A stretch of DNA of 64,000 nt, taken from Eimeria necatrix. Its lineage: Eukaryota; Apicomplexa; Conoidasida; Eucoccidiorida; Eimeriidae. The notes under the pieces were generated by a model. The model did no database searches, was not told the DNA's origin, and worked only from the letters and a program-made list of their open reading frames with translations. Positions within the stretch are counted from its first letter, which is position 1. Each line of letters begins with the position of its first letter. The stretch spans positions 62,001 through 126,000 of the forward strand of contig NW_013654970.1 in the NCBI RefSeq assembly GCF_000499385.1. The letters run 5' to 3'. Both the position numbers and the translations under genes were made by a program. Below are positions 35,408-47,158 of this stretch, piece by piece.

Positions 35408-37879
35408 TCACAGAATATTGGCGAAACGCATGTCAACATAGCCTTTCTTTGAGGGCCACATGCCCGCCTCCACTGTTACAACAAGCAGCCGCGCTTCAAT
35501 CAGATACGCCGTACCCGTGACGGCGGGATTCGCAGTAGCGCCATAGGGAAGGGGATGATGAATTTCGCTACATGTATTATGCCTGCACCTCTTCACCAAA
35601 CAATTATTTTTACCTGGCGAGGCCTGGATTAGCTCTTGCCCAACGGGTCCACTTCTTGTAGGCGGCATCCCACGACATTTCTTTAGAACGGCCTTTCCTC
35701 CTCCTGATGGCATCTGATGCAAGCTCCTTCAACCGACCTTCCTGACGCCGTTGAGCCGCAGACAAGACCGAAGCAGCAGCGCTTCGATTCCCTTCCTCGT
35801 GCGGTTTGAGAGTATCCGACGACCTGTGGGATTCAGCTCTCTGTAAGCGGATTTCAAGGGCCAGCCTGCTTGTAACTGCCTTGCACCTGTCCTCGCGAGT
35901 AGTTATGTAGTCATCTGGGATGCGGAAAACTTTCTTACGCCCTATGGAACGCCACAGCAGACCATTTATATAAACTTGACGCCAGCTTCAAGCCTGTTCT
36001 CTCTACAGAGCCAACGTGAATGAAGCAACTAGGCGTTGCGATTGAGACAGGATAAAGGGTAATCGGGATAAAGACGCATCATCATTTCCTTAAGGGCGGC
36101 GTACCTGTGGTGTTTGTATGACCATCTCCTTTATTTTGTTGCCGTTGTCTTTGGTCGGCATTCAGTTTTTCATATTGAGGAGCGTCTCCTGTGAAACTTG
36201 CAAACACCAACAAACCCGCGAGCAGTCGGCCACCACCGAGAGTCTGCTGCAGTATCCTCTGGCAGTCACAACTGCCCGTAGAAAAAGGCCGAAGGCACCT
36301 CAGACAGAATAAGTAGAAGAAACGCACCTATTGGAACAAGTTCGCAACGCCATTTCTTGTTATAGCAGCGGTTCATGTCAAGTTCGTAGATTCCCTTATA
36401 GTTTGATGGGTCCGGAGGGCACTCAGTGCGACCTTTTAACTGCGCTGTGCTTTGTCCAAGTGCCTCTGCTGCAAGAGACTCTGAATCTAGCACAGCTGCG
36501 GCTCCTAACCGGCCCCTGGATTGCCACTGCCTTGACCAAATACGTTCGTTCATGCTAGCATTGTGCTGCTTTCGACATCCCTGTTGCTGTTCTTGGGCGC
36601 TTACAACAGCCCCTAAATCTGGGAAGGCGCGTGGTCTTTCTTCGGTTGCTGTTGCTTTTGTTGGGTTGCCTTGTGGCGGGCAAAGATGTGCTGGTGTATG
36701 TCTCCTGTTACCACTGTCAATTGGAGCGAAATGAGGACTAGAAACGCTGATTTCCGCTTCCTGATCTCTGCAGAGCCCCATATCGATTTCCGCAGCAATG
36801 CGACTGAGGCGACGCGTGCGCCAATCACTGTCGTGCAGCAGGTCCAGCAACCGCTTGCCCGCTGGTTTCAAATGATGACTATCGTGATGCTCTACTGTCG
36901 TGGTGATGCTATTTTCCTTGGACTCCTGAAGATTCTCTTGTGCATGGTTTGGACCAAGAGGAGGGACTGCAGATGACAAAACCGACCGAGGAGGCCTTAG
37001 GGAAGGATCGCAGTCGTCGCAGCCCTTTAGGGTAAATGTTCGAGACTTCTTACTCTCCATGCTAGCATGAGAATCAGCGGCAACGTCCTGTGACCTTCCA
37101 AAGCGGACCTCATGATAAACCGAGCTAGTCCAGGTCGAAATATTCGGCTCCACGGTGATGCAGACGCTCTGAGGAGGTAAAGGCAAGCCCCCTCGAGTCG
37201 CCAGAACTTGCCCATCGCCTTCGGTCGTCTTTCCATTGGAAAACACACCGGACACTGACTCTTTGCCACTCACTGCATGCCGTTTCAAACGTCCTTCTAC
37301 ACGCGAAAATATGAGCGAAGGATCCGGCAGTAAATCGCTTATAAGCGCTTCTGCGCATGCCAAACCAGACAGCGGTAGCGCCCCTGCTGCCCTGTCTACT
37401 GCGGCGGCGAGCGAAGGGCTCAGCGATTCGTTGTCCGTAGCTCTTCGAATCTCCCTCGTATGATGTTCGATTCCAGGCGCTTGATCTGCCGCAGTTTCGG
37501 CGTACAGAGGGTCGGATACAGGTGTGGGTGGCTCGCTCACTGCATCCCCATCAGCCGTATCTTCCGTGACATCACCATTTGCACTTCCCATGAGGGACGC
37601 ATCACCAAAGGCGCTGATAATACTCGTAACATTCCTCCCTTTCATGACATCTTCACTCAGAAGCGAGCCCCATCGTTCCACAGCTCTCGCCACGGGGCTC
37701 TCCGTAGTCTGTGCGCCTTCCAGCTGTTCCTGCTGCGTGTGAGGAACCTGTGCTGCTGTGGACTTCACCGGCCTTGACGCTGCCTTCTGTGTATCTTCAG
37801 CAATGAAGGGCTTGCTCAGGTCATTTCTCCTTTTGCGCGCTTCCTTCTTCAGACGACGCGCCTCTACCAAATTTGCTGC
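35408..37879 (-). CDS. Long disordered protein with ApiAP2-like segment; probable C-terminal part of the EngB gene
   Basis: Three minus-strand exons, 37879-36328, 35941-35614 and 35582-35408, give about 684 residues. The first is mostly low-complexity and polar, starting with a basic helix (ARRLKKEARKRRND). Across the first junction the sequence becomes KGIYELDMNRC, then KKWRCELVPIGRKKVF, then RLALEIRLQR. The pattern G[IV]Y...W...G..K.F...LA.E.R resembles an apicomplexan AP2 DNA-binding domain, though the spacing is loose. The second intron would be only 31 nt, or that spot carries a frameshift. The first exon opens at a clean acceptor and has no early ATG, so it needs an upstream exon. Phase and position join it to the EngB GTPase through a GC-AG intron. 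If that splice is not used, this is a separate gene starting elsewhere. Confidence 0.68.
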
Positions 37880-38149
37880 CTGGCACACGCAAACACAAGA
37901 CTGCTATCGCTTTTCATTCCCGGAGACCTAGCGACAACACAAAGCCTTCAACAAACTGAGCCACACAGCCCAGTATTTACATGGCCGGCATCTCCCAGGG
38001 CACGCTGCATATATCAAAAAAAGTCTAAGAATGGTAATCTCTTCCCTGTGGCCTAGGCACAGGTCGCCACATAGCTTTACTTCGCAAGATAGGAAGAAAG
38101 CTAGGCTTGTAAGGAAATGGTTGTGCGCACTGCTCTGTTCTCTGCTTGC

Positions 38150-40684
38150 CTGAAGTCGAAGCCGGCCAATGACGAATTCCTTAGAAAGCTGTAACTTCTC
38201 AACTTCTGCACGAAGAGGGTTGAGGCCCCTGTGGCGAAGAGCACTAACTGCCAAGGGGGGGCCCACGCATCCTTTAAATTTCTTGACTTCTTCTGTCACC
38301 TGAGACAAGACCCACCACCGAATGCAACTCTCATATTTCCCATAGCCAGCTTACCTCCAGGAATTGTTGAGCCCAAAAATATGACAGCAGGACTTCTATA
38401 CCCGAAGAAAGCTTCCACAAGCGCAACGTGCACGGGCCCAGGGATGAGAAAAAAGACAATAAAAGCCCAAGTTATCTTTTGAAGGGCACCTTAGACCCAC
38501 AAGCTGAAGGACTTTTATGAGAGACTTTTGCTCAGGCAGGTCAGCCTTTGTCAGTACGATCTGATAGGGGACGCGGTGGCGCTCGAAGAAAGACAGTAGA
38601 CAAAGATCGCTCGACTTCAACCCCCAACGGGAGTCAACGAGCAGGAAGACTCGTCTGAGATTTCTGAGCACGATTTCCGGCAGAAGCAACATGAGAAGCA
38701 AAAGGAACACTCTACTTAGTGCTCAGAATGGCTTCCTCACTACCAGCCAGTTGCCAAATCACGCCTGACGCCTCCGTCCCTTTTAGTGTGGAAGTCTGGA
38801 ACGCCCAACTAGCGTCGCCGCAGCGAAAATTACAATCTATCCAGCGCCTCTCGGTGGAGCGGGACAGAACAACCCATGCCCTAACGAGAGCCGCTACGCT
38901 GTCGGTGCAAATGCTTCTGATTACTCAGCTTGAGCTCCGGGAAAAACCGAGACCCCGTCGCTCGCGTCCGTACTCGTAGTGCAAGCGTTGCAGGATACTC
39001 ACGGGCGGGTTTTTAGGTAAAATAAACACATTTCTGTCCACTGTAATCGCTTCGACGGTTGTGCCTCGGCGTAGCCGTATCCAGGAAGGTCCACTAGGCA
39101 CAAAGAGCATGGAGATCCTGCCTACAATTCAGCGCAAATACAAACGAAGCATTTTCGAGAATACACCTTCCTGGCCGGCACGTCCTCTTTCCGCCGTCTG
39201 CCTATTCCAATCAATTCGCTATCCATCAGTATCTCTGGCTCTGTATTTCTCATCCCACTTCTGTCAGTTTCGTTTCAATTAGGTTTGCTTCGCCCTTGTT
39301 TGGCTTTGCCGGTGTTGCTTGAAGCTAGATGTGTCTGCTACGCTGTAGCCATGTGCACTCTACGAGATCCAAAAAGCGCTGCGTCCCCAAGGCAGCCGGC
39401 AGCATCGTCAACAGCCCAATGATCCTTATCTTCCCAGCAAAATTGAGTGCACACCTTGAAGAAAAACAGCTCTTGGGTACTCCCAGGTCTCCTCGAGACG
39501 GCGGCGGTGCCGCTGCGTCCACAAAGCTCATTAACTAGGGTGCTTTTCCCTGCATTAGACCTCCCCGCAAACGCCACCTGTGGCACTCGTAAACAATATC
39601 ACAATCAAGGCGCACAGGACCTTTCCTGAACTGCTTAGAGCCAACAAACAACATATGGCCCCGAATGGACCACGGCACTTGTAACCAACGAGTCAATATG
39701 CAAACCGACGTCTCGCTTTGCGTCGCATCATCATTTACTCGGCACCACAAAAGCCGCCCGTAAGCATACTACAAAGCCTTCACAGTATTGCAGTCGATTC
39801 ATTCTCTCATTCACTGTGATCCCCCTCCCCACATTTTCCTACTTAACCTGGGCAGGAGCACGACGGAGGATACTGACTGATTGACTGAAGGAACGGTACC
39901 TCGGGATACAAAGAGGGCGGGAGCTCGTCCGCAGTCAGTGCTTTCTTCCACAATTGTAGGCGAGGCTTTAATTGATTGAGGAAGAGAGGGCAGCGCGCTG
40001 ATACTGAATGGGGATCACCTTAAACACCGAAATACATGTCACACAGCGATGCACTTGATTCAGGAACCATGAACAGCGGCCTTCTTTAGGGGCTACCGAC
40101 AAGAAAGGCAGTGGCCCAAGTGGGAAGAGAACGGAGGGCCTGAGGAAGCTTAATTCACCTCTCTTCAATAAACGCTGCGCCCGCTGGCAACGGGGCCTGC
40201 CGAGATTCTCCTTAAGCACTTGTCTCTGTACTATTGGATCGAGATGTCTAATAGAACGCAATCTGCGGCGTAGAGGTACGGGCCGCGAGGGGCAAGCTAC
40301 TTCACGACTCTCTCCCTTGGGCTTCGTAAGGGGCGAAGGAATAGTCCCCTCGTGAGCTAGCGTGCCCATCTCCCTTCGCGCTGCCCACCGCCACTGGGTG
40401 TCTAGTAAACTATTTTGTATGCGGCCAGCGTGATTAGAAGGAGCGGCTTGATGATTCGATGAATCTCCTGTCCATCTTGCGACGCGTGTAAGACGCAACC
40501 TCAAAACAGGTGAAGGCGAGCAGACAGCCTCTTTACGTGAAACTGATAAGGCATTAGAAAGCTGCAGCAGGGGTAGAGACACATGCGAAGGTAGTTCGCA
40601 GGGGGACGGTGAAACAAGGCCCCAGGTTGTGCGCGGCGGGGTCGTACAAAAACACTTAGGGAGGGAGGAAAACCGAAGAGCCAT
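38150..40684 (-). CDS. EngB/YihA (GTPBP8-like) ribosome-biogenesis GTPase
   Basis: Minus-strand exons run 40684-40097, 39577-39455, 39121-39003, 38663-38501 and 38299-38150 (381 residues here), all in phase. G1 is [10 protein letters not shown]2 lies in [10 protein letters not shown]3 is DLPGYGYA, G4 is TKAD and G5 is AVSAL, the full EngB set. The lead-in FLRPSVLFP at the end of exon 1 fits the family. EngB proteins help assemble the large ribosomal subunit in bacteria and organelles. The roughly 180-residue basic N-terminal extension beginning [11 protein letters not shown] suggests mitochondrial or apicoplast targeting. Exon 5 ends in caacttcag-type context followed by gcaagc (GC donor), leading to the tail at 37879. 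Without that splice the frame stops at 37928. Exon 1 to exon 2 is the least certain junction. Confidence 0.86.
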
Positions 40685-43230
40685 CTCTATATAACATGCA
40701 GCATGATCCGGGAGTCGAAGATAGACAACGAGTAGAGGGCCCGCGAGGAGCAAACAGACAGCTTTCAGAGCCTACAAAACGTTGAGAAACGTCAATGAAA
40801 CGTGGGAAGCGGCCACTCCAGCCTCAGAGTCCATGCGGCACGGAGTGGCCATATCAGAGCCTCGCTCCCTGACAGAAATGGTGTACATAGTCTTTGCTAT
40901 AACCTAACAAGCTTTTCAATGCCAATGGTGTAGAATTCCTGGAAGCCGGGGCTTATTAGAGCTCATCTGTGTGCTGAACCGGCACAAAACAACACAAACC
41001 TACAATCTAGGGAGAAAACAGAACTACAGTGTTACTAAAAAATATTTTCAAGCGGGGTTTATTATTGTGCAAGGACGTCACGATAGTAGGAGCAGCAGTT
41101 GGGGCTGTGGTGTCGGGATCCACAGTGGATCGGGTGGAATGCGTTACTGTAGAAGCTTACTACCTTGGCTGACCCCATCAGTGAACTTTATGGAAATTTT
41201 GTGACTCACACACATTTTTTGTCAAGCAGCTTCTTCACTTGAGTAACGGCTTCCTCTGAAATTTGAGTTGCCAGTGACTTAACACGAGGCTGCCCCTGCA
41301 ATGCATATTCGTCGTTCCTCTTCGGTCGCCTCTACTGCTTTTTGCCTTGCATCCGCACAATTTTTCTTTGCTACTTCAAGGGCACCAACATAGCTAGGCC
41401 ACACTTGTCAATGCTTCAAGAGTGCAATCTGCAAGGAAGACAACCAGCGGCAAGCTTCGAGCAACACGGTGCTCGGTATGGCGGAAATTGTAGGGATGGC
41501 TCGACGCGTGTTCTAAAGTGTTGCGGGCGTGTTCTTAGGTGTAGCGCTTTAAAGCGCTAATATATATTTACAGACGTTTTACAGCCAAGCCAGAGCGGGT
41601 CTGCAAAGGAACGGCGAAGTGGGATCTTCAGGCAAAGCGGCCTTCGATGGACGGCTAGCTACTACAGGCTGTCGCATTGTTGGTCAAGCAGAGAAGCGCC
41701 TATTGTCTCCATTTAAAATTTAGCAAATTAACTGATCAGATCAACGCACTACTAGATAATGGTGCCCCAAAAAATGAAAATGTTTCGTGGTGGCTTTTAT
41801 TTTACGTTAGGTATGAGACAATAAAGCATCTCATGCAAAGAGCCTTGCGGTTGTAGTGATGGTTATCACAAATACATATAGTTTCAGAAGGCCCCACAGG
41901 CAGCTACTACGGACGGCCGGAAAGTTGGAAGATCTGTTTTTTTATCGGCTCCAGGAGCACCAAAACATAGAGACCCAACGCTCCTCGGACCATTGGTTCC
42001 AGGGCTTCTGCAAACGGGAAACAGTCTCTACTTTATAACCCTAGCGTGCTACACATGAAACTCTCTGTAAATACGAAGGGCAAAGATAACTACTGAACCC
42101 TTCTAGAGTGGCCCCCTGCATGGCGGTTTAGAGGCTCACTGTCAGAGTAATGAGTTCGCAGTACAAGGCCTGCTGAGCAGCGGCAAGTGATGCAGACCGA
42201 GAGCCAGTTACTAACTCCACCACCAGCAATATATATGGCAAACGATTGATGGCGAACTCGCTCCTCTACGGGCTTATTTTCGATAGCCGTGCTCGCCCCC
42301 AGGTACCTCTCATTTTCAACCTCTTTCTTTTACGAGTTGGACATGTGGTGCCCGTTCATACTCCCGCTATTGTCGGTTCAGCGTTAGTAGGATACACCCA
42401 GGCAAAGTGTTTTACTTTCGGTAGCAAGTGCATGCGCTAGGCTTTCCTTCGAGAGAGCAACGGAGACCCCAGTCTCCTCCTCAACTCCCTGGGAGCCTCC
42501 GGAACTCTGTGTTAGTCATATTCACAGGAATGATGTGGAATCACTACTCATAATCAATGTCATCAGTGCTCTTGTGCCGCACTGCGACGCTTCAAAGGCT
42601 TGCATAAATACGATTGGCTCCTCGTCCCCTGTCGAGCAGGGTCTTCTCTCGGCATGCATTTCTGCGTGTTCCTACTTCACAGGCAAAGCTACACCGCCTA
42701 GTACAAATGTACCTTCGGCAGTAGATACTTTTCATACATTTGGCCCAGCTGCATACTTCAAGTACAAGTAACTCGTTTGAAAGACGTACAGAAAAAGGAG
42801 CAAGCCAAAAATCATCATCAGTGGACTCGTCAGCGCTCTATTAAGCCGCCCTAGGACAAATGGTACCCCAACACAACTCTGGCTGCATCTGTTTCCCAAA
42901 GCTGTTTGCTTTACGCGGTACCCAGTAATGTGAGCATATAGCAGCTGTCGAGTTCCCTTTTCTCTTCTGTCAAAGCAACTTACAGAATGCACTATTTCAC
43001 TTGAAAAAAAAACAACACGAATCTTACTCCCGCCAAGGAACGCGACAAGAAGGAATATCTACGGCACCTGCTGTCCCTGCACATCCTCCGCGGTTGCTGA
43101 GTATCAGCAGCATAGCGCTCTCAATAGCAATCCCAAATCGTTATTATTCTAGCTGTTGGCCTGATGCATGCTGATGCATGCTTTATTCTGATAACTGGGT
43201 AACAATAGAACGCCAGATGTTACGTGAGAG
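40685..43230. other. Intergenic between two minus-strand genes
   Basis: No coding exon is recognised. It holds the 3' UTR of CDKAL1 and the promoter of EngB. An 18-bp perfect palindrome, tagcgctttaaagcgcta, lies at 41542-41559, and a 10-bp tandem (ctgatgcatg twice) at 43161-43180. Confidence 0.45.
41542..41559. promoter_or_regulatory. 18-bp perfect palindrome, possible protein-binding site
   Basis: tagcgctttaaagcgcta is its own reverse complement. It lies about 0.86 kb upstream of the EngB start and about 1.7 kb past the CDKAL1 stop. Such a dyad could bind a dimeric factor, but nothing else in the sequence supports a function. Confidence 0.3.
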
Positions 43231-46200
43231 TCAGGCAGACGTGGGGCCACAAAGAGTTCCCCAGCAGTGCCACTTTGAAGCCGAAGTTATCCGCACAAGG
43301 CAGACGCGCCCCAAAAGCGCCTCGTCCCTGAAAACAAAGAAGGATACTGGTGTTCAAAAAGCATGCTGATGCTGACAGCACAAAGCACAAAGGTTTATAC
43401 ACTGCAAGATGCCGCGGAGACCACAACCGGCAACTACAAAAAGACAAAGACACGGAGAAGCTCACAACTCAAGCTATGTACTGTGCAGAAAATAGGAAGG
43501 ACTATAGGGTGCAAAAAACGTGCCTGTCCACAAGGACTTTGACGTATTGTTTCGTGTGGCCAACTGTGTGGTCGCTGCGATCCGAATGGAAAGAGAACCA
43601 TACCTGAGCAACCTCGGAAAACAGACAATGTGGACGGCACAGCATTTCGAGATGCACCACAACATCCTGGGAACGGCCATAAGCTGGAAAAATTCGCCCG
43701 AACTCCAAATAAAGCTACCTTGCCTCCTGAAAATTCCTACGTCCTTCCCGCCTGACGAGCCACTGCTGCTTACGCCTGTCAGAAACCAGTTCTGGACGTG
43801 GCTAAAGCGCACCTTGTGAACTGTGTCGACCATCCAGTCGTAGCAAGTATAGGATTCGAAGAGCTGCGTCACTTCTCTGCTGCGTCGCTTGACCACCTGC
43901 GACGGAAGTTGCTTCATTGCTGCCGCTGGGGTGCCTGGGCGGGGGTAGAACTGGCTGATGTTGACTGCCTGCACGAATGCACAAGTAACAACCTACATTT
44001 GAACACTAAGGCTATCATAATGAAATAATAAGAAACGGCCGGGCAAAAATCTGCCAAAGTGTCCTGCTGCGATGCCAACGCAGTGCTACTAAGAATAACG
44101 CACGGGGAAGCTATACTCTGACAACAGCTCCAAAGTCTGGCGGTGGTCCTCTTCTGTCTCCCCCGGAAAGCCGCAGATGATATCAGTCATGATGCTCATT
44201 TTTGGGTGGGCTTGAAGGCACGCGTCAACCACTGTTTTGAATTGCTCCACCGTGTAGTCACGCTTCTGTGTACAAATCAAGACACCGGCAGACAGACAAC
44301 GTGGCCGCAGTAACTAGACAACTCTTCATCTTCAGCCATAACCACTGAACGCATGCAACAAAATATCTTGCAGCACCCGACAGACGCCACTCATGTGCAT
44401 ACAGAAAAGTTGGCAGCCCGAAACCACAAAAGCACTTCGGTTCCTCTGGAAAAGCAATGCAAATAAAAGCCTCTGAGCTTCAAACAAGGATACTGTAAGT
44501 GCTGAACGGACCATACGACTGAGGACCCGGTTGCTTCCGGATTGCACCGGCAAGTGACAGAACTCAAATACATTCGGATGGCCTAAAATGTCTGTCGCCG
44601 CCGTTAGCTGACCCAGCAAGAACGGCGGGTTTCCCATCCCCACGCGCAGCATAACTTCCTCTCGAAGGGGCAACTTCAGAAGGCGACGGAGAAGCTTTGT
44701 GAGGCTGCTCCCTATATCCAAGCCGTAAGCTCCTACAGATCCACAAATATACAACCACGATAACAACTGTTCCCTACTTCTACTCCCGTATCCCCCTGTA
44801 CACACCACCTCCAATGAAGGAGAGAGACTGGCACAAAAACACAGACAAAGGACTAATCTAAGCACCAAACCTTCTTGACGTCTTTGCTTTTTACAGCAGT
44901 GTACCAGGGGGAGATCTGCAGCCCTCCGGGAAAAAAGATCCTCCTCCTCTCGTAATGCCACAGCCACACAGCTTCCCTACCTGTATCTTCGCTCGTAAGC
45001 CAGATCTGAGTTGCGCCCTCTTCTAAGGCACTGCTAACTCGGGATTCAATAACCTCCTCGGGGTAACTACCGAGGTCACCCCTGCGTCATCATGATGGCC
45101 AGCACCAGACAAAGAGAGCAACTACGAATGGCTAATTAATGTGTCCATCTACCAATGCAAAGTGGTGGTGCATGAGATGTCCATGAAAAGCTCGCTGATG
45201 CACTTTTTGGAGGGGCGAAAGACGTTTTTATCCTTCTCACAGCGAAGAACGACAGACGCCGTCTCGCACCTTGCATGCTTTGTTTTGCAGTAAGTGCAAT
45301 TGCCAAGGCAGCCTGTGCTAATGGGAACAATTTCTATAAGACGATTGCGGCGAATCTTCGGTAAATTTAGAGGCGGAAGCCTGCAGAGGAAAAATGACAG
45401 CTGCAAAATTTGACAATCGCAACATCAAGGATCCCCGCATTGTACGGTGAATGTCTCCAACTGCCGAATCATGCACTCTTCTGTGCCCTCCACTAATTTG
45501 CAGTTTCACGACAAGTTAAATCGATGTTGTGAGACGCAATCTGTTAAGGAGCTAGTTACCCCAGCTTTCCATGTGCAAATTGCTCGAGACTATAGTTGTA
45601 AGGCCATGAGGGGCACACTGTGGTGTTGAAACACCTCACCCTTTGCCGCTCGTGAGGTGGACAATTCTACCTTGAAGTGTTTCTTCAACAACTTCCACAA
45701 TCCGCCCAATACATGCTACACCTACGATTGAGCACTGAGACAGCAACGCGTCTTGCCAGGATAGCTGTGCCTCTCGTGTGCTTTGGTCTCGTCTGCCTCC
45801 CTTGGATGCCCCAGGAACGCAGCCTGCCACAACGCAGGGGATCCTCCGTGTGAGTCTCCGAGTTGTGCGCGTTTGCCCCCTTTCCGGATCTGCTCCGTCC
45901 CGTTGGCGCTGCTCTCCGTGCTGCTGTTTCTGCTGTTGCTGCTGTTCCACTAAGCTGTGGGTCCCACTGTCATAAGTCCTATGCGCACTGTCCATGCGGG
46001 ATTGAGAGAAATAGGCAGTCCTTCCCTGTTGCCTCGTACTACAGGTTCCTGTGGTCTCCGCATTGTTTGGCATTTCGCCCAGTGCAGCTCTGATGACTGA
46101 ATATAAGGCGAACTCTGATGGGCTTTTCACTGTGCAAGAGTTCACCACACAAATATCTGCTTCCTCCAGAGAGTCTACAAAGCGGTACCCCGACTCGTGC

Positions 46201-47158
46201 AGCAGGCCTTCTGCAGACCAAAAAATATCCGCAGAAGCACGCACAAGCCGCACTGTGGAAATCATGTAAGGGGCAAAAAATACCATGTTGCAGAAAACAA
46301 ATGACACGAACACCATATTGCATAAGGAAAAGTATGCAACACATTCCACATGCCGCGCAAGGTAGCCTTTGTGATATCTGTGGGGAACACCAGCCCTCTG
46401 ACTCTCATCCACAATTCCATTCCATTAGGAGGCCATAAACACTGAACGAGTAGAGACAGTGAGCACAAGGAGTACCTACGCATGTACTCCGAGTCCGATA
46501 CGTTGTGGGAACACCCGAAAGTCTTAAAAAAAATCTTCGCGCGTCCTGGAAGAAAGGCCCCTTCAACAGCGTTAGCAGCCGATGATGGGGGAGTCGTTGC
46601 AGCCGTCGAGTTGTCCCTGTCACTGGTTTGATTGCCTTCGCTGTCCATCTGTTTTGTGCTGTCCATCTGCTTTGTAGTTCGTCGCCTCGTCGTACTTGGT
46701 TGAAAGTATGTGTACAGACCCCTTGAGCGTGCAGCTCTTTTCATGTCGTCATCGCTACTTCGTAAGTCCTCAAGGTCGGTGCCGCTGATATCTGCTTCTT
46801 CCACTTCCTTTTCCTCGGCCTCTCCCTCACCGGCACAACCACAGGCACCACTACAACAGCCGTTATGTGACTGCAGCTTGCCGGCATCGGCATCCTGTAG
46901 TTTCGCTGGTTCGCACTGCATATCCTTTTCGGCTCCAGAAGCACTACCTCCCAGAAAACGCCAAGCAAGGAAGCCAGCCAATGCCACGGCAGCACCAACT
47001 TCCACAGCTATGACAGTTACATTGCCTCGCATCCCACCTGAAACTTGCAGGGCCACAGTGGCCCCAGCGATCACTGCACATGCTGCGCAAACCGTAGGGA
47101 CTCCAAACTCCCGTACAGGAGGGGATACGCCCCGGCCCCGAGGTTGCGATGAGAGCAT
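43231..47158 (-). CDS. CDKAL1: CDKAL1-type tRNA methylthiotransferase
   Basis: Nine minus-strand exons run 47158-46480, 46210-45640, 45380-45270, 45081-44981, 44732-44512, 44265-44104, 43968-43813, 43603-43524 and 43327-43231. Every phase matches, giving 725 residues. The enzyme adds methylthio to t6A37 of tRNA-Lys(UUU) in eukaryotes. UPF0004 domain cysteines lie in [15 protein letters not shown] and VAGCVP; the radical SAM motif is CLGNCTYC; then [35 protein letters not shown] and [11 protein letters not shown] follow, and a C-terminal TRAM domain is split over exons 8 and 9. The last intron uses a GC donor (gacag|gcacgt). Exon 2 carries a roughly 90-residue polar insert with a glutamine run. 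The N terminus (residues about 20-70) has two hydrophobic segments, while the C terminus has none, unlike animal CDKAL1. An in-frame TTG lies upstream at 47266; the ATG is preferred. Confidence 0.94.
46641..46676. repeat. 18-bp in-frame tandem duplication inside CDKAL1 exon 1
   Basis: Two units, 46641-46658 and 46659-46676, differ at two bases and encode the six residues STKQMD twice on the minus strand, in the disordered linker between the membrane segments and the UPF0004 domain. This is a typical slippage expansion. Confidence 0.85.

Noticed and set aside
38372..38490. Hydrophobic open stretch between EngB exons on the minus strand
   Set aside because: Including it breaks the G4-to-G5 spacing of EngB. 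The flanking donor and acceptor join the conserved parts in phase without it, so it is intron.
39578..39750. Frame upstream of the EngB P-loop exon that seemed to give a frameshifted N terminus
   Set aside because: Exon 1 at 40684-40097 splices in phase straight to the P-loop exon and gives the expected spacing, so no frameshift is needed.
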